The notes beneath the pieces were generated by a model. It ran no database searches. It worked only from the letters and a program-made list of their open reading frames with translations, and was not told where the DNA came from. Made by a program: the position numbers and the translations under genes. This document shows, piece after piece, positions 16,732 to 26,619 of a stretch of 64,000 bases of DNA. This DNA comes from JBCFAY01 sp038562375. Its GTDB lineage: Bacteria > Bacillota > Clostridia > Christensenellales > CAG-138. The stretch's first letter is position 1. Every line of letters begins with the position of its first letter. The DNA lies in the NCBI GenBank assembly GCA_038562375.1, contig JBCFAY010000007.1:62001-126000 (forward strand), in the 5' to 3' direction.

Positions 16732-18276
16732 CTAGTCCCCTCCGCCCTGGCGTACCTTGTTCTTCGTGAGCCTGTCCGGCCGCGTGATCATCTTCCACCA
16801 CGGCGCCCGGATAAGGACATCCTTATTCTCCTGGAAGCGGAAACGTCCGGTTATGGAGATCTGCTCCACGCCGAGGGACTTGAGGTTAAACAGGTGAATC
16901 AGCAGTGCGGAAAGCCCCAGCGTCAGCCCCAACAAGCCGAAGCTGGAGGAAAGCAGCAGCATAATCACCCTCCAGTAAATGATCGGCGCGTTGAGCCTTG
17001 GCACCAGCAGCCCCGTGATGCCCGTCGCCGCGATGATGATGATCATCGGGGCGGCGACGAGCCGCGCCTCCACCGCCGCCTGACCGATCACGAGCGCGCC
17101 TACGATGCTCAGCGCCTGGCCGATGCTCGTGGGCATACGGATCCCCGTCTCCCGCAGAACGTCGAAGACCAGCAGCATGACGATCGCCTCTATGCTCGCA
17201 GGCAGAGGCACGCCCCGCTGAGAGGAGGCGATGCTCAGCAGCAGCGGCGTGGGAATCATCTCATGATGAAAAGCGACAAGCGCGATATAGAGCCCCGGCA
17301 CCATAACCGTCAGCATAAACGCCAAAAAACGCAGGATCCGGGAAAACGACGTATAGTAAAAGCTCAGATAATAATCCTCGCTGCTTTGAAAGTTCTCGAT
17401 GAACAGATACGGTACGGTCATCACGGCGGGCGTCCCGTCCAGTATAAGGGCGATGCGCCCCTCGAGGAGCTTTCCAACCACCACGTCCGGCCGCTCGGTA
17501 TACCCCGTGGTGCGAAAGGGCGTGAAGCGCATGTCGCGGATCTGCTCGGCTATATAATTGGTGTCGAGCGCGCCGTCGATATCGATTTTTTTGATCCGCT
17601 TAAGGAATTCGTCCAGAATATCCTTATCCACAATGCTCTCGAGATAGCAGATGCTCGCACTCGTCTGTGTTCTGCGCCCGAACTTCACGGTTTTGATCTT
17701 CAGGTCGTGCGTGCGCAGCCGCCGCCTGATGTGCGCGATGTTCTGCATCAGCGACTCGTTGAACCCGTCGCGCGGACCGCTGAGGATCCTCTCGTTGTCC
17801 GGCTCATCGATCCCGCGGAGGGTAAAGCCTTTGGTGTTCAGAATCGCCGCCTGAGCGCACCCGTCGACAAACAGCACCGTATTGCCGTAGGTCACCTCCT
17901 CGACAATGGTTTGGAAATCGTCGGCGGTCGAGGTTTCGCTGACCTGTACGACGCTCTCGAGCAAATACTCCATCAAACCGCCGACCGGGCGGGCCGGCGA
18001 GAGCATCAAAGGCTTTACGACACTATCGTTGACGACCGCCGAGTCGACCAGGCCGTCGCTGAATACCGCGCAGCAGCGGACGGGCGGCTCCCCCGCGGTT
18101 TCGATCGTCTTATACCGCATGATGTCGACGTCCCGAAACAGCTCTTTCATCATGCCGATATTCTTTTCAAGCGACGAGGATAGTTTCATCAGAGCAAGCG
18201 AACTGTTCAGGCTGTCGGATACCTCTTGGGTCTCTTTGTTCTTTTTCTTGATAAGATCCGCAATAAACCGAAACAT
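16732..18276 (-). CDS. Spore germinant receptor A subunit (GerAA-type)
   Basis: The 514-residue protein has the GerA layout: a soluble N-terminal half (MFRFIADLIKKKNKE onward) and a C-terminal half with about five spans. Family phrases include VEEVTYGNTVLFVDG, GPRDGFNESLMQN, RRRLRTHDLKI, GRIALILDGTPAVMTVPYLF and the PTSIGQALSIVGALVIGQAAV segment. The ATG at 18276 follows AAAGGAGTCGGG; the in-frame ATG 18 codons upstream has no such site. It is the first gene of the operon; a candidate sigma-G promoter lies about 80 bases upstream. Confidence 0.94.
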   Translation of the reverse strand: MFRFIADLIKKKNKETQEVSDSLNSSLALMKLSSSLEKNIGMMKELFRDVDIMRYKTIETAGEPPVRCCAVFSDGLVDSAVVNDSVVKPLMLSPARPVGGLMEYLLESVVQVSETSTADDFQTIVEEVTYGNTVLFVDGCAQAAILNTKGFTLRGIDEPDNERILSGPRDGFNESLMQNIAHIRRRLRTHDLKIKTVKFGRRTQTSASICYLESIVDKDILDEFLKRIKKIDIDGALDTNYIAEQIRDMRFTPFRTTGYTERPDVVVGKLLEGRIALILDGTPAVMTVPYLFIENFQSSEDYYLSFYYTSFSRILRFLAFMLTVMVPGLYIALVAFHHEMIPTPLLLSIASSQRGVPLPASIEAIVMLLVFDVLRETGIRMPTSIGQALSIVGALVIGQAAVEARLVAAPMIIIIAATGITGLLVPRLNAPIIYWRVIMLLLSSSFGLLGLTLGLSALLIHLFNLKSLGVEQISITGRFRFQENKDVLIRAPWWKMITRPDRLTKNKVRQGGGD

Positions 18277-18355
18277 CCCGACTCCTTTAAACGAGCTTTG
18301 AATTCGATCACGGCGATAAAACGCCCGCAAATCGTCTGAGCATGCGAAACACCAT

Positions 18356-18385
18356 TAGTATCCTCTGCACGAGCCGATACTATCC
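18356..18385 (-). promoter_or_regulatory. Candidate sigma-G promoter, overlapping a 7-bp inverted repeat
   Basis: Reading the minus strand, GGATA (18385-18381), an 18-bp spacer and GATACTA (18362-18356) each differ by one base from the forespore sigma-G boxes (GMATR, CATWMTA), at the right spacing and upstream of the ger operon. The same bases also form an inverted repeat, TAGTATC (18356-18362) and GATACTA (18376-18382), which could instead be an operator. The rest of 18277-18633 holds nothing else recognisable. Confidence 0.45.
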
Positions 18386-18633
18386 ACGCCGCCGCCCGCC
18401 GCCGCCATGGTTCCAAGCGGCGGCGCGGAACTTCTCTCCGGCAAGGCGCGATCGTTCGGCCCAAAAGCGTCCAAAGAGCGGCGCGCATTTACGCCGGAGA
18501 CGTTGCGCAACGATCAATCGCCGGGCATTTTATAAGCGCAAGGCGAGGCGGATCGACGGCCTTGCCGCGCCGGGACGGGAAAACGGCTGCAGGCGCGAAT
18601 AACGCAAACGCTGCGGGAGGGATATCCCGTTGC

Positions 18634-18783
18634 CTATAGATCCTGCAGATCGGCGGCGGAGAGATCGTTCTCCACGTTATCCCTCGCAAGATCGGTATCG
18701 ATAACGGGATATACTTCCGAGATCGGCGCATCCAGTTCGCCCTCGATGAAAACCCTTGTCCTTTTGCTGCTTTTCTTATCCAT
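18634..18783 (-). CDS. Small acidic protein, 49 residues, unknown
   Basis: A short frame starts with ATG at 18783 after ATAGGAGTG and ends with TAG at 18634. The product begins with a basic patch (MDKKSSKRTRVF) and continues strongly acidic (EGELDAPISEVYPVIDTDLA). It has no Cys and no hydrophobic segment. It is supported only by its ribosome binding site and clean frame. Small acidic proteins of this kind are common in sporulators, but I do not recognise a family. Confidence 0.5.
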   Translation of the reverse strand: MDKKSSKRTRVFIEGELDAPISEVYPVIDTDLARDNVENDLSAADLQDL

Positions 18784-18890
18784 GGCTCACACTCCTATCC
18801 CGAAGTATGGCCTGAACAGGCTCGTTTTAGCCGTACAGGATACGTAGAAAAGCGGTTCTGCGCAAAACACAGGAGCGGTTTTGCGGCAAA

Positions 18891-18920
18891 GAAAAAACGA
18901 TCGGCATCGCAGCCGATCGC
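18891..18920 (-). terminator. Rho-independent terminator for the pncB-lipoprotein transcript
   Basis: On the minus strand CGATCGGC pairs with GCCGATCG over a 6-base loop, followed by six T. It lies 65 bases past the lipoprotein stop. Confidence 0.82.
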
Positions 18921-18984
18921 TTGAAAACATCATTCCTTTTTATCGCCCGTCCTCGCGTCCGTCCGGCACAAGCGCCGATGTTGC

Positions 18985-19490
18985 CTACGCGAGCGGCATG
19001 ATCGGTTCCCCGATGGGCTCAAACGACATGTCCAGTATCGTCACGGACATGTCGGTCTCGATCTGGGCGTATACCCGGGTCTCTCCCTCGTATAGGTAGA
19101 GCACCTCCTGCCCGGATCCGTCGGTCAATCGCCCGCGCGCAACCTCGCCCTGTTTGTCCGAAAAGCATACGTCCATCACGCAAACGAGCGCGCCCGGATA
19201 CCCGCTCACGATCGTCGCGTCAAACAGCGTGTAGCCTTCCTGCTCGTACACGGCGATGTCCTGATAGAGCAGATACTCGCCGTAATCCATCGGATCGGCG
19301 CTTGCAGGAGGCTCCTCCGGCGCGGCCGTCTCCTGCGCCGGGGATGCCGCGGGCTCCTCCGTGGGTTCGGCGCTCGCGGGCAGCGTTACATCCGGCAGGA
19401 GGATCGGCCGCGTATCGACGCAGCCGCCGAAAAAAGCGCAGCAGAGCACAATGGCCAGAGCCCCTGCGAAAAAAGCCGTCCGCCGCGCGC

Positions 19491-19494
<4 letters not shown>
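18985..19494 (-). CDS. Lipoprotein of unknown function
   Basis: The 169-residue product has a clear lipoprotein signal (basic start, hydrophobic core, lipobox FFGGC with Cys near 25), then a Pro/Glu/Ala-rich spacer to about residue 65 and a compact C-terminal domain rich in beta-forming sequence (YEQEGYTLFDATIVSG, LYEGETRVYAQIETD). Its start overlaps the pncB stop by four bases (ATGA), so it is translated with pncB. No known domain is recognised. Confidence 0.75.
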
Positions 19495-20927
<1,433 letters not shown>

Positions 20928-20936
20928 TCAGATCCC

Positions 20937-21962
20937 TCAATCCTGGGCGGTATCGTCCCGTTTCGAGGCGTCGTCGGGTTCTTGCGCTTCGGCGGCGTCT
21001 TCGTGTGCGGGCAGGGGTTCCTGCTCGCCCGCTTGGTCATTCTCCTCGGCTTTGCTTTGCTCGCGGCCTATCTGCTCCGCCGCTTCGACATCCCCGGCCG
21101 CCTGCGGTTCCGGTTCGGCCGCCGCCTCGGGCTTGGGCCAGCAGAGCACGCCGAGCTTCTTCTCGCGATTGCGGCGCACAAGGAGGAATACCACTCCCGC
21201 GATGAAGAGCAGAGCGCTCAAAAGCTGCGATACGCGGATGACGTCCGGAATCAGCCAGAGGCTGTCGCCGCGCAGACCTTCGATGAACATGCGCTCAAAC
21301 CCGTAGAGGATCAGGTAAAGGACGAAGGCGTCGCCATCGTGCTTGAAGCGCTTGCGCATGCTCCAAAGCGTGATGAAAATCAGAAAACACCAGACGGATT
21401 CGTAGAAGAACGTCGCGAGGTGATACGGATTGGAGCAGATTTCACCGTTGAACATGTGGTACGGAAGCCAAGGCGCGTCTATCTTGACCGCGAGCGGGAA
21501 CCACAAGAGGTTCGGATCCGTCACCGGAAGACCGTACGCCTCCTGGTTGAAGAAGTTGCCCCATCTGCCGATCGCCTGCGCGAGCGCGAGCCCCGGCGCG
21601 ATGCAATCCGCCAGCTTTAAAAAGCGGATCTTCTTTCTGCGCGAATAGAGCCACAGCCCCAGCAATCCGCCGAGGACCGCGCCGAATATCGCGAGGCCGC
21701 CTTCCCAGACATACAGTATTTTGATCGGGTTTTTGATATACTGATCCAGCTCGAAAAGCACGTAATAAAGACGGGCGCCGATAACGCCGAGCGGGATGAT
21801 GATGAGGCAAAGGTCGAGGATCGTATCGTCATGCAGCTTTTTGCGCTTGGATTCGCGTATGGCGAAGAAGACCGCGACCAAAATGCCCACGGCCATCAGC
21901 ACGCCGTACCAGTAGATATCTTTGCCGAATAGGTTGAATGCGACTCTATCGGGATTTACCAT
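20937..21962 (-). CDS. lgt: Prolipoprotein diacylglyceryl transferase with acidic C-terminal tail
   Basis: Lgt transfers diacylglycerol from phosphatidylglycerol to the lipobox Cys of prelipoproteins. The signature is present: YWYGVLMAVGIL, GARLYYVLFE, WEGGLAIFGAVLGG and the Lgt motif GRWGNFFNQEAYG with its essential residues. About seven spans end near residue 265. The remaining 75 residues are Glu/Ala/Pro-rich (PEAAAEPEPQAAGDVEAAEQ), cytosolic, and longer than the usual Lgt tail. Linkage to a lipoprotein gene two genes downstream is apt but may be chance. Confidence 0.96.
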   Translation of the reverse strand: MVNPDRVAFNLFGKDIYWYGVLMAVGILVAVFFAIRESKRKKLHDDTILDLCLIIIPLGVIGARLYYVLFELDQYIKNPIKILYVWEGGLAIFGAVLGGLLGLWLYSRRKKIRFLKLADCIAPGLALAQAIGRWGNFFNQEAYGLPVTDPNLLWFPLAVKIDAPWLPYHMFNGEICSNPYHLATFFYESVWCFLIFITLWSMRKRFKHDGDAFVLYLILYGFERMFIEGLRGDSLWLIPDVIRVSQLLSALLFIAGVVFLLVRRNREKKLGVLCWPKPEAAAEPEPQAAGDVEAAEQIGREQSKAEENDQAGEQEPLPAHEDAAEAQEPDDASKRDDTAQD

Positions 21963-22080
21963 TAGGCTTGTCCTCCATCAATGAGAATAGCATGATTCAT
22001 CCGCTGACGCCGTCCTCCCGATGAGGACCCGGCACGGATAGACCCATTATACTCCATTTATGCAAGACAATCCAGTCGCC

Positions 22081-22350
22081 TCATAAAATCAGGGTAAGCA
22101 CCAGAAGGAGTATCACGCCCGGCACACCGAGCACGCCCGCGATGAGCGCGTTGAGCGGATTCACGGCGATGGACAGCCCCACGAGGCTGCCGAAGAGGTT
22201 GAATAAGATCAGCATGACCGCGCCGATCAAGGCGTTCACAACGAGCTTGAGCAACAGTTTGAGCGGCAGCGCGAGCAGCTTGACAAGTATGTATAATACA
22301 AGCAGGCCCGCGCCGAAGGACAAAACCGTCCATACTACATCCACAGCCAA
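22081..22350 (-). CDS. bofA: BofA-family pro-sigma-K processing inhibitor
   Basis: The 89-residue protein has two hydrophobic halves and the family C-terminal pattern NALIGAVMLILFNL, then SIAVNPLNALIAGVLGVPGVILLL. In Bacillus, BofA holds the SpoIVFB protease inactive in the outer forespore membrane until a forespore signal arrives. It lies 26 bases after a yaaL-type gene, the order also found in Bacillus. Clostridia often keep bofA without spoIVFA, so the partner here is unknown. Confidence 0.9.
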   Translation of the reverse strand: MAVDVVWTVLSFGAGLLVLYILVKLLALPLKLLLKLVVNALIGAVMLILFNLFGSLVGLSIAVNPLNALIAGVLGVPGVILLLVLTLIL

Positions 22351-22376
22351 ATCCTCCGTTTCTTAGACGCTTAATT

Positions 22377-22721
22377 TCACGCCTCCATCCGCTGCGCCCG
22401 CTTGAGGAGGCATAGGTACCTGCGCTTTGACGCTTCCATCTCATAGATCGCAAACTCGATCAGGTCCGGGTCGCTCACGTTTTCAAAATATCGCGTCGCG
22501 TCCTTCCATTGCTGCAGCGCCGCGGCGACCTGCTCGCGCTCGCTTTTGGAGACGGCGGGCGTCGCGGCCGCGGCCGCGGCCTCCGAATAGAACATCCAGT
22601 CCCGAATGCGCGCGAAGATGGATCTCTGCCGCGCCTTGGGCGCCTCCTGCGCGCTTTGCTCCCGCTCGGAATCCCTCTGTTCGGGTTCGTCGTCGATTCC
22701 GTTGGAATCCCATAGTTTCAT
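22377..22721 (-). CDS. YaaL/DUF2508-family protein
   Basis: The 114-residue product carries the DUF2508 core in its C-terminal half: AALQQWKDATRYFENVSDPDLIEFAIYEMEASKRRYLCLLKRA. The N-terminal half is acidic and Ala/Glu/Arg-rich, longer than in Bacillus YaaL. The ATG at 22721 has AAAGGAGG upstream and is much better than in-frame upstream ATGs. It pairs with bofA downstream. The function is unknown. Confidence 0.85.
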   Translation of the reverse strand: MKLWDSNGIDDEPEQRDSEREQSAQEAPKARQRSIFARIRDWMFYSEAAAAAATPAVSKSEREQVAAALQQWKDATRYFENVSDPDLIEFAIYEMEASKRRYLCLLKRAQRMEA

Positions 22722-22804
22722 CGCCCATATCCTCCTTTGTGGATGAACATCTACACTTGATTCTCTCCAGAAGTGTAAAAAATATAATGGGCGTATGAAA
22801 TTTT

Positions 22805-22831
22805 CCTTATGAGGATAATATATCCATAAGG
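22805..22831. repeat. 27-bp imperfect palindrome
   Basis: Arms CCTTATG-A-GGATA and TATCC-CATAAGG flank a short centre. The right arm CATAAGG is also the first part of the left inverted-repeat end at 22825. It may be an operator or the edge of a small mobile element. Confidence 0.45.
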
Positions 22832-23092
22832 TAAAGCGGGACGAACCTATGCGCCTTGAAAACGTTGTTTCGGCGCATTTCATCGTCATCGCAGGTCACG
22901 ATGGCGGCCGGCCGGGCTTCCCTCTCTTGCTCAAACCGCATCCAAAAAAGCGGCTTTGAGGTTGAAGCGCTGAAGTACGGCACTGTAGGGCGGCTGTGCG
23001 AAAACGCAAGCGCTACGGAAAGAGGCGACAACTGGCAATGGCGTACTTCCCTGCTCTCTAAAGGGCATATATTCGTCTCTCTTTACCTTATG
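22825..23092. mobile_element. Candidate MITE-like element bounded by about 32-bp inverted repeats
   Basis: The left end, from CATAAGGTAAAG at 22825, and the reverse complement of the right end, from 23092, match 12 of 12 bases and then 14 of the next 20. The 268-bp stretch between yaaL and the next gene holds no convincing reading frame. I see no clear target-site duplication. A pair of inverted regulatory sites is the other explanation. Confidence 0.4.
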
Positions 23093-23113
23093 AAAGCTAT
23101 GGGAGGTTATACC

Positions 23114-23995
23114 ATGTCCGAGCAAAAGCAAGTCCTTCGTTACTATAAGCGGCGGATGTACCGCGGCCGCACGCAGTTTGCGCGCCTGTTCGACTTTGTC
23201 GCGCTCAGGGTCGTGTTTTTCGTTGCGGCATACCTTTGGTTCTTAAACACCGTCACGAACCAGCTTCTCGCGCTCATACTGAGCGTCATAGCGCTGTTGA
23301 TGTTCATCGTCGTGCTCAAGCTATTCGCCGACGTCCGGCTCGACCGGTTCATCCGCCGGGAAAGGGAGCGGCTGAGCAAAAAGAGCTATTTCGAACAGAT
23401 GGTGCTGCTCGATCGCCCGGAATTCCTCTCGCTCTGCCGGGCATACCTGAACACGCTCGACAACGTGCGCTTCGAGGGCGAGGACTGCTACGTCGACGGG
23501 AAGGCTTGCCTCCTTTTCACCGTACAGCAGCTTGAACCGCTCAAGAGCGATTCGGTTCTGCACGCCTACCATCTGGCGCGGAAGCGCGATTTGGAACACG
23601 TGCTCCTCTTATGCACCAGCCCGGTCTCGGCCGAAGCCGAAGCCTTCCGCAGGCGGTTGAGCGAGGTGGATGTTCGCATCGTCGAGCCCGAAAAGCTCGT
23701 GAAGGTGCTCCTTGGCAGCGAGGAAGCGGAGGACGCCATGGAGCGTGTCGACCGCATCCTCCAAAGCGAGATCGAGCGGGAACGCAGCGAGCGCAAGCAA
23801 ACGCTTACGCAGCCGTTCGCGCCCGGCCGGGCGCGAAGGTATCTTTTCGCCGGCGCGGCGCTCATAGGCGCGTCATTCATCACAAGCTACGCGCTCTACT
23901 ACAGGATACTCGGCGGCGTTTGCTTCATGCTGGCCGGGACGAGCTTCTGGCTCAACCGCAACGCCAAGCAGGGCGGCAAGGATGTAAACGCGTAA
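23114..23995 (+). CDS. Integral membrane protein of unknown function
   Basis: The 293-residue protein has two spans near the N-terminus (about residues 22-65, VVFFVAAYLWFL and ALILSVIALLMFIVVL), a cytosolic domain of about 170 residues and two spans at the C-terminus (AGAALIGASFITSYALYY; VCFMLAGTSFWL). The middle domain has alternating strand and helix segments (GEDCYVDGKACLLFTVQQLE, LEHVLLLCTSP, VDVRIVEPEKLVKVLLG) that recall restriction-endonuclease-like folds, but no catalytic motif can be shown. The ATG at 23114 follows GGGAGG; longer in-frame starts would run through the inverted-repeat region. Confidence 0.75.
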   Translation: MSEQKQVLRYYKRRMYRGRTQFARLFDFVALRVVFFVAAYLWFLNTVTNQLLALILSVIALLMFIVVLKLFADVRLDRFIRRERERLSKKSYFEQMVLLDRPEFLSLCRAYLNTLDNVRFEGEDCYVDGKACLLFTVQQLEPLKSDSVLHAYHLARKRDLEHVLLLCTSPVSAEAEAFRRRLSEVDVRIVEPEKLVKVLLGSEEAEDAMERVDRILQSEIERERSERKQTLTQPFAPGRARRYLFAGAALIGASFITSYALYYRILGGVCFMLAGTSFWLNRNAKQGGKDVNA

Positions 23996-24055
23996 CCGCA
24001 ACCCTTAAAACGGACATATGCAGCCGACCCAAACGCACCGGACGCGCGGCTTTTC

Positions 24056-24373
24056 TCAGTCGCCGATGTCGATGCGTTTTTGACTCCCGTTCGGGCTTGA
24101 CGCAAGCTCCTTGGACGGACGATAGAGCACGAATTTCCTGCCGATGCACTGAACCGGGTCCGCGCCCGTGGCCGCGCAAAGAGCCTGTGCGGCTTCCCGG
24201 GCGGTCAGGTCCGCGCTCTCGAGAACCGTGATCTTGATGAGCTCCCTCGCCTCGAGGGCGAGCGAAATCTGCCCGGCCATATTCTCGTTAATGCCGCCCT
24301 TGCCGATCTGGAAGATCGGGTCGATCGAGTTGGCAAGCGCCCTGAGGCGGGCGCGCTGTCTGCTGTTGAGCAT
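24056..24373 (-). CDS. yhbY: YhbY/CRS1-type RNA-binding ribosome assembly protein
   Basis: The 105-residue protein is one CRM domain: SRQRARLRALANSIDPIFQIGKGG with the GxxG-like loop, then EARELIKITVL and QCIGRKFVLYRPS. YhbY binds the precursor of the large ribosomal subunit. The ATG at 24373 follows AAGGGG. It lies 37 bases after obgE, another ribosome-assembly factor, and is probably transcribed with it. Confidence 0.94.
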   Translation of the reverse strand: MLNSRQRARLRALANSIDPIFQIGKGGINENMAGQISLALEARELIKITVLESADLTAREAAQALCAATGADPVQCIGRKFVLYRPSKELASSPNGSQKRIDIGD

Positions 24374-24410
24374 TCCAAAACCCCTTCGCTTTATGTTAAG
24401 GCAAACCGAA

Positions 24411-25679
24411 TCAATCGGTAAAGTCAAATTCCCATTCGCCCATACGGATGGTGCTGCCGTCCTTAGCGCCGCGCTGCCGCAGCGCGTCGATCACGCCCTC
24501 GCGCACGAGATACTTCTGGAAGCGGCGCATGGAATCGACGTCGTCCGCGTAGGTCGTATCGAGTATCCGGTCGATCGTGCCGCCGCTGACGACATACACG
24601 TCCCCGTCCATCTCGATCTCGAAGCCGTCCTCATACTCGGGCGCGTCGGCGAGGTCTTCCTCCTCGTATTCATATACGTGCGGAAGCGTGGGCAACACCG
24701 CGAACACCGCCTCGAGGAGCGCGTCAAACCCGGCGACGGACGCGGCCGAAACCGGGTAGGCCGTTATGCCCTTTCCCTCAAGCGCCTTCCTGAGCCGCTC
24801 GAAGTTGACCTCCGCGCCGGTGATATCCATCTTGTTTGCCGCGACGATCTGCGGCACGGATGCAAGCCTGCCGCTGTATTTGGCGAGCTCATTGTTTATG
24901 GTATGGAAATCCTCCACCGGATCGCGGCCCTCGCAGCCCGAAACGTCGACGACATGGATAAGCATCCGCGTGCGCTCGACGTGCCTCAAAAAGTCATGCC
25001 CGAGGCCCGCGCCCTCCGCCGCGCCCTCGATCAGGCCGGGGATATCCGCGAGCACGAACGTCTTCCCGTAGCGCGAGACGACCCCGAGGTTCGGCGTAAG
25101 CGTGGTAAAATGATAGTTCGCGATCTTCGGGCGGGCGCTCGTGAGCACGCTGAGCATCGTGGATTTGCCGACGTTCGGAAGCCCCACAAGCCCCACGTCC
25201 GCGATGGTCTTGAGCTCGAGCTCCACCTCGCGCTCCATGGTCTTCTGGCCGGGCTGGGCAAAGCGCGGCGCCTGCTTGGTCGGCGTCGCAAACCGCGCGT
25301 TTCCCTTGCCGCCGCGGCCGCCGAAGAGCACCGTGCGCTGACGGTCGGGCTTGTTCATATCCGCGATGATCGCGCCGGTCTGTACATCCCGCACGAGCGT
25401 CCCTACCGGCACGCGGATCACGAGGTCCTCCCCGTCCTTGCCGCGCTGCATCCGCGCGCGGCCGTTCTCCCCGGGCTGCGCCCGGTAAAAACGGGCAAAC
25501 CGGAAATCGAGCAGGGTGTTGCTCCCCTCGTCCGCCCGGAATATGACGCTGCCGCCGCGCCCGCCGTCCCCGCCGTCGGGCCCGCCTTTCATCACATATT
25601 TCTCGCGGTGGAACGAGGCGCTGCCGTCGCCGCCGTTTCCCGCCTTGATCACGATCCGAACCTTGTCTACAAATTGCAT
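24411..25679 (-). CDS. obgE: Obg-family GTPase
   Basis: The 422-residue protein has the three Obg parts: a glycine-rich N-terminal domain (GNGGDGSASFHREKY, GGPDGGDGG), a G domain with GLPNVGKST, DIPGLIEGA and NKMD, and a C-terminal OCT domain (GTIDRILDTTYADDVDSMRRFQKYL). Obg acts in 50S subunit maturation and, in sporulating Firmicutes, in general stress and sporulation signalling. Its start at 25679 overlaps the nth stop by 13 bases. Confidence 0.97.
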   Translation of the reverse strand: MQFVDKVRIVIKAGNGGDGSASFHREKYVMKGGPDGGDGGRGGSVIFRADEGSNTLLDFRFARFYRAQPGENGRARMQRGKDGEDLVIRVPVGTLVRDVQTGAIIADMNKPDRQRTVLFGGRGGKGNARFATPTKQAPRFAQPGQKTMEREVELELKTIADVGLVGLPNVGKSTMLSVLTSARPKIANYHFTTLTPNLGVVSRYGKTFVLADIPGLIEGAAEGAGLGHDFLRHVERTRMLIHVVDVSGCEGRDPVEDFHTINNELAKYSGRLASVPQIVAANKMDITGAEVNFERLRKALEGKGITAYPVSAASVAGFDALLEAVFAVLPTLPHVYEYEEEDLADAPEYEDGFEIEMDGDVYVVSGGTIDRILDTTYADDVDSMRRFQKYLVREGVIDALRQRGAKDGSTIRMGEWEFDFTD

Positions 25680-26341
25680 GGAGTCTTTGTTCCCGCCCTT
25701 TTGATAAAATCCTCGCACACCGCGCACAGCGTGCACTCGCCGCATTTGGGGTTGCGCGCCGAACAGATCCGCCGCCCATGGTAGATCAGGTAATGGTGCG
25801 CGCGCGACCAACGCTCCTTCGGAATGCTCTGCATGAGCTGTTTTTCCGTATTGAGCACATCCTTCGCCTTGGCGAAGCCGATCCTGTTGGCGACGCGGAA
25901 CACATGCGTGTCCACGGCGATGGCGTCGACGCCGAAAGCGTTTGAAACCACCACATTCGCGGTCTTCCTGCCCACTCCCGGGAGCTTCATGAGCACATCC
26001 CGATCCTTTGGCACCTCGCCGCCGAACTCTTCGACGATCGCCCTTGCCGCCTCGATGATATGCTTCCCTTTGGTCCGGTACAATCCGCAGCCGCGGATGT
26101 ACGGGAAAAGCTCTTCCTCCGCGAGCGCGGCGAACGCTTCGGGAGTCGAGTACGCTTGAAACAGTTCCCGCGTGCATTTGTTGACCTGCTTGTCCGTACA
26201 CTGCGCGGAGAGTATCGTCGCGATGAGCAGTTCAAAAGCGTTGTTGAACTCGAGCTGAGGTTTCGCGTCGGGATAGGCGGCCTCAAGCAGCGTTAACGCA
26301 CGCTTCAAGCGTTCTTCCCTTGTCTTTTTGCTCTCGCGCAT
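25667..26341 (-). CDS. nth: Endonuclease III (DNA glycosylase/AP lyase)
   Basis: The 224-residue enzyme removes oxidised pyrimidines. The helix-hairpin-helix LPGVGRKTANVV carries the catalytic Lys, VDTHVFRV the catalytic Asp, and the C-terminal CSARNPKCGECTLCAVC holds the four Cys (C-x6-C-x2-C-x5-C) of a 4Fe-4S cluster. It is the first gene of nth-obgE-yhbY. Confidence 0.97.
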   Translation of the reverse strand: MRESKKTREERLKRALTLLEAAYPDAKPQLEFNNAFELLIATILSAQCTDKQVNKCTRELFQAYSTPEAFAALAEEELFPYIRGCGLYRTKGKHIIEAARAIVEEFGGEVPKDRDVLMKLPGVGRKTANVVVSNAFGVDAIAVDTHVFRVANRIGFAKAKDVLNTEKQLMQSIPKERWSRAHHYLIYHGRRICSARNPKCGECTLCAVCEDFIKRAGTKTPCNL

Positions 26342-26561
26342 GCGCTTTCCCCTCCCTCGTTGCGTTCCATCCTACTATAATAACCGCCATAAGCGCAAGC
26401 GGCAAGGCCAAAAACAAAAAAGGCCGAACGTGTCGCATCCCAGTTCTTCTTAACGGGTTCAACCGAACGGTTTATATGGTATTATAGCCGCTTACGGCAA
26501 TAATACGCCTATTTTAGGCGCGTACGAGTTTTGGCCTGCGCCCAGACGCACATGGCGGATG

Positions 26562-26593
26562 ATACCATATCCGCTGTACCTCCATGGTATAAT
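26562..26593 (+). promoter_or_regulatory. TATAAT box inside an ATACCAT/ATGGTAT inverted repeat
   Basis: Arms ATACCAT (26562-26568) and ATGGTAT (26584-26590) are 15 bp apart, and the right arm overlaps a consensus TATAAT (26588-26593). Another ATGGTAT occurs at 26477-26483. No good -35 box was found, which fits a regulated promoter. It would drive the lipoprotein gene at 26620. Confidence 0.4.
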
Positions 26594-26619
26594 AATTAAA
26601 AATCATTCGGGAGGTCTAG

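Noticed and set aside
22856..23113. N-terminal extension of the membrane protein at 23114
   Set aside because: The extension lies in the inverted-repeat block, has no ribosome binding site and no features; GGGAGG precedes the internal ATG.
24411..26201. obgE extended upstream to give a 596-residue protein
   Set aside because: The extension reads through nth in another frame. Obg proteins start at the MQFVDKVRI-type segment, and the extra residues are low-complexity.
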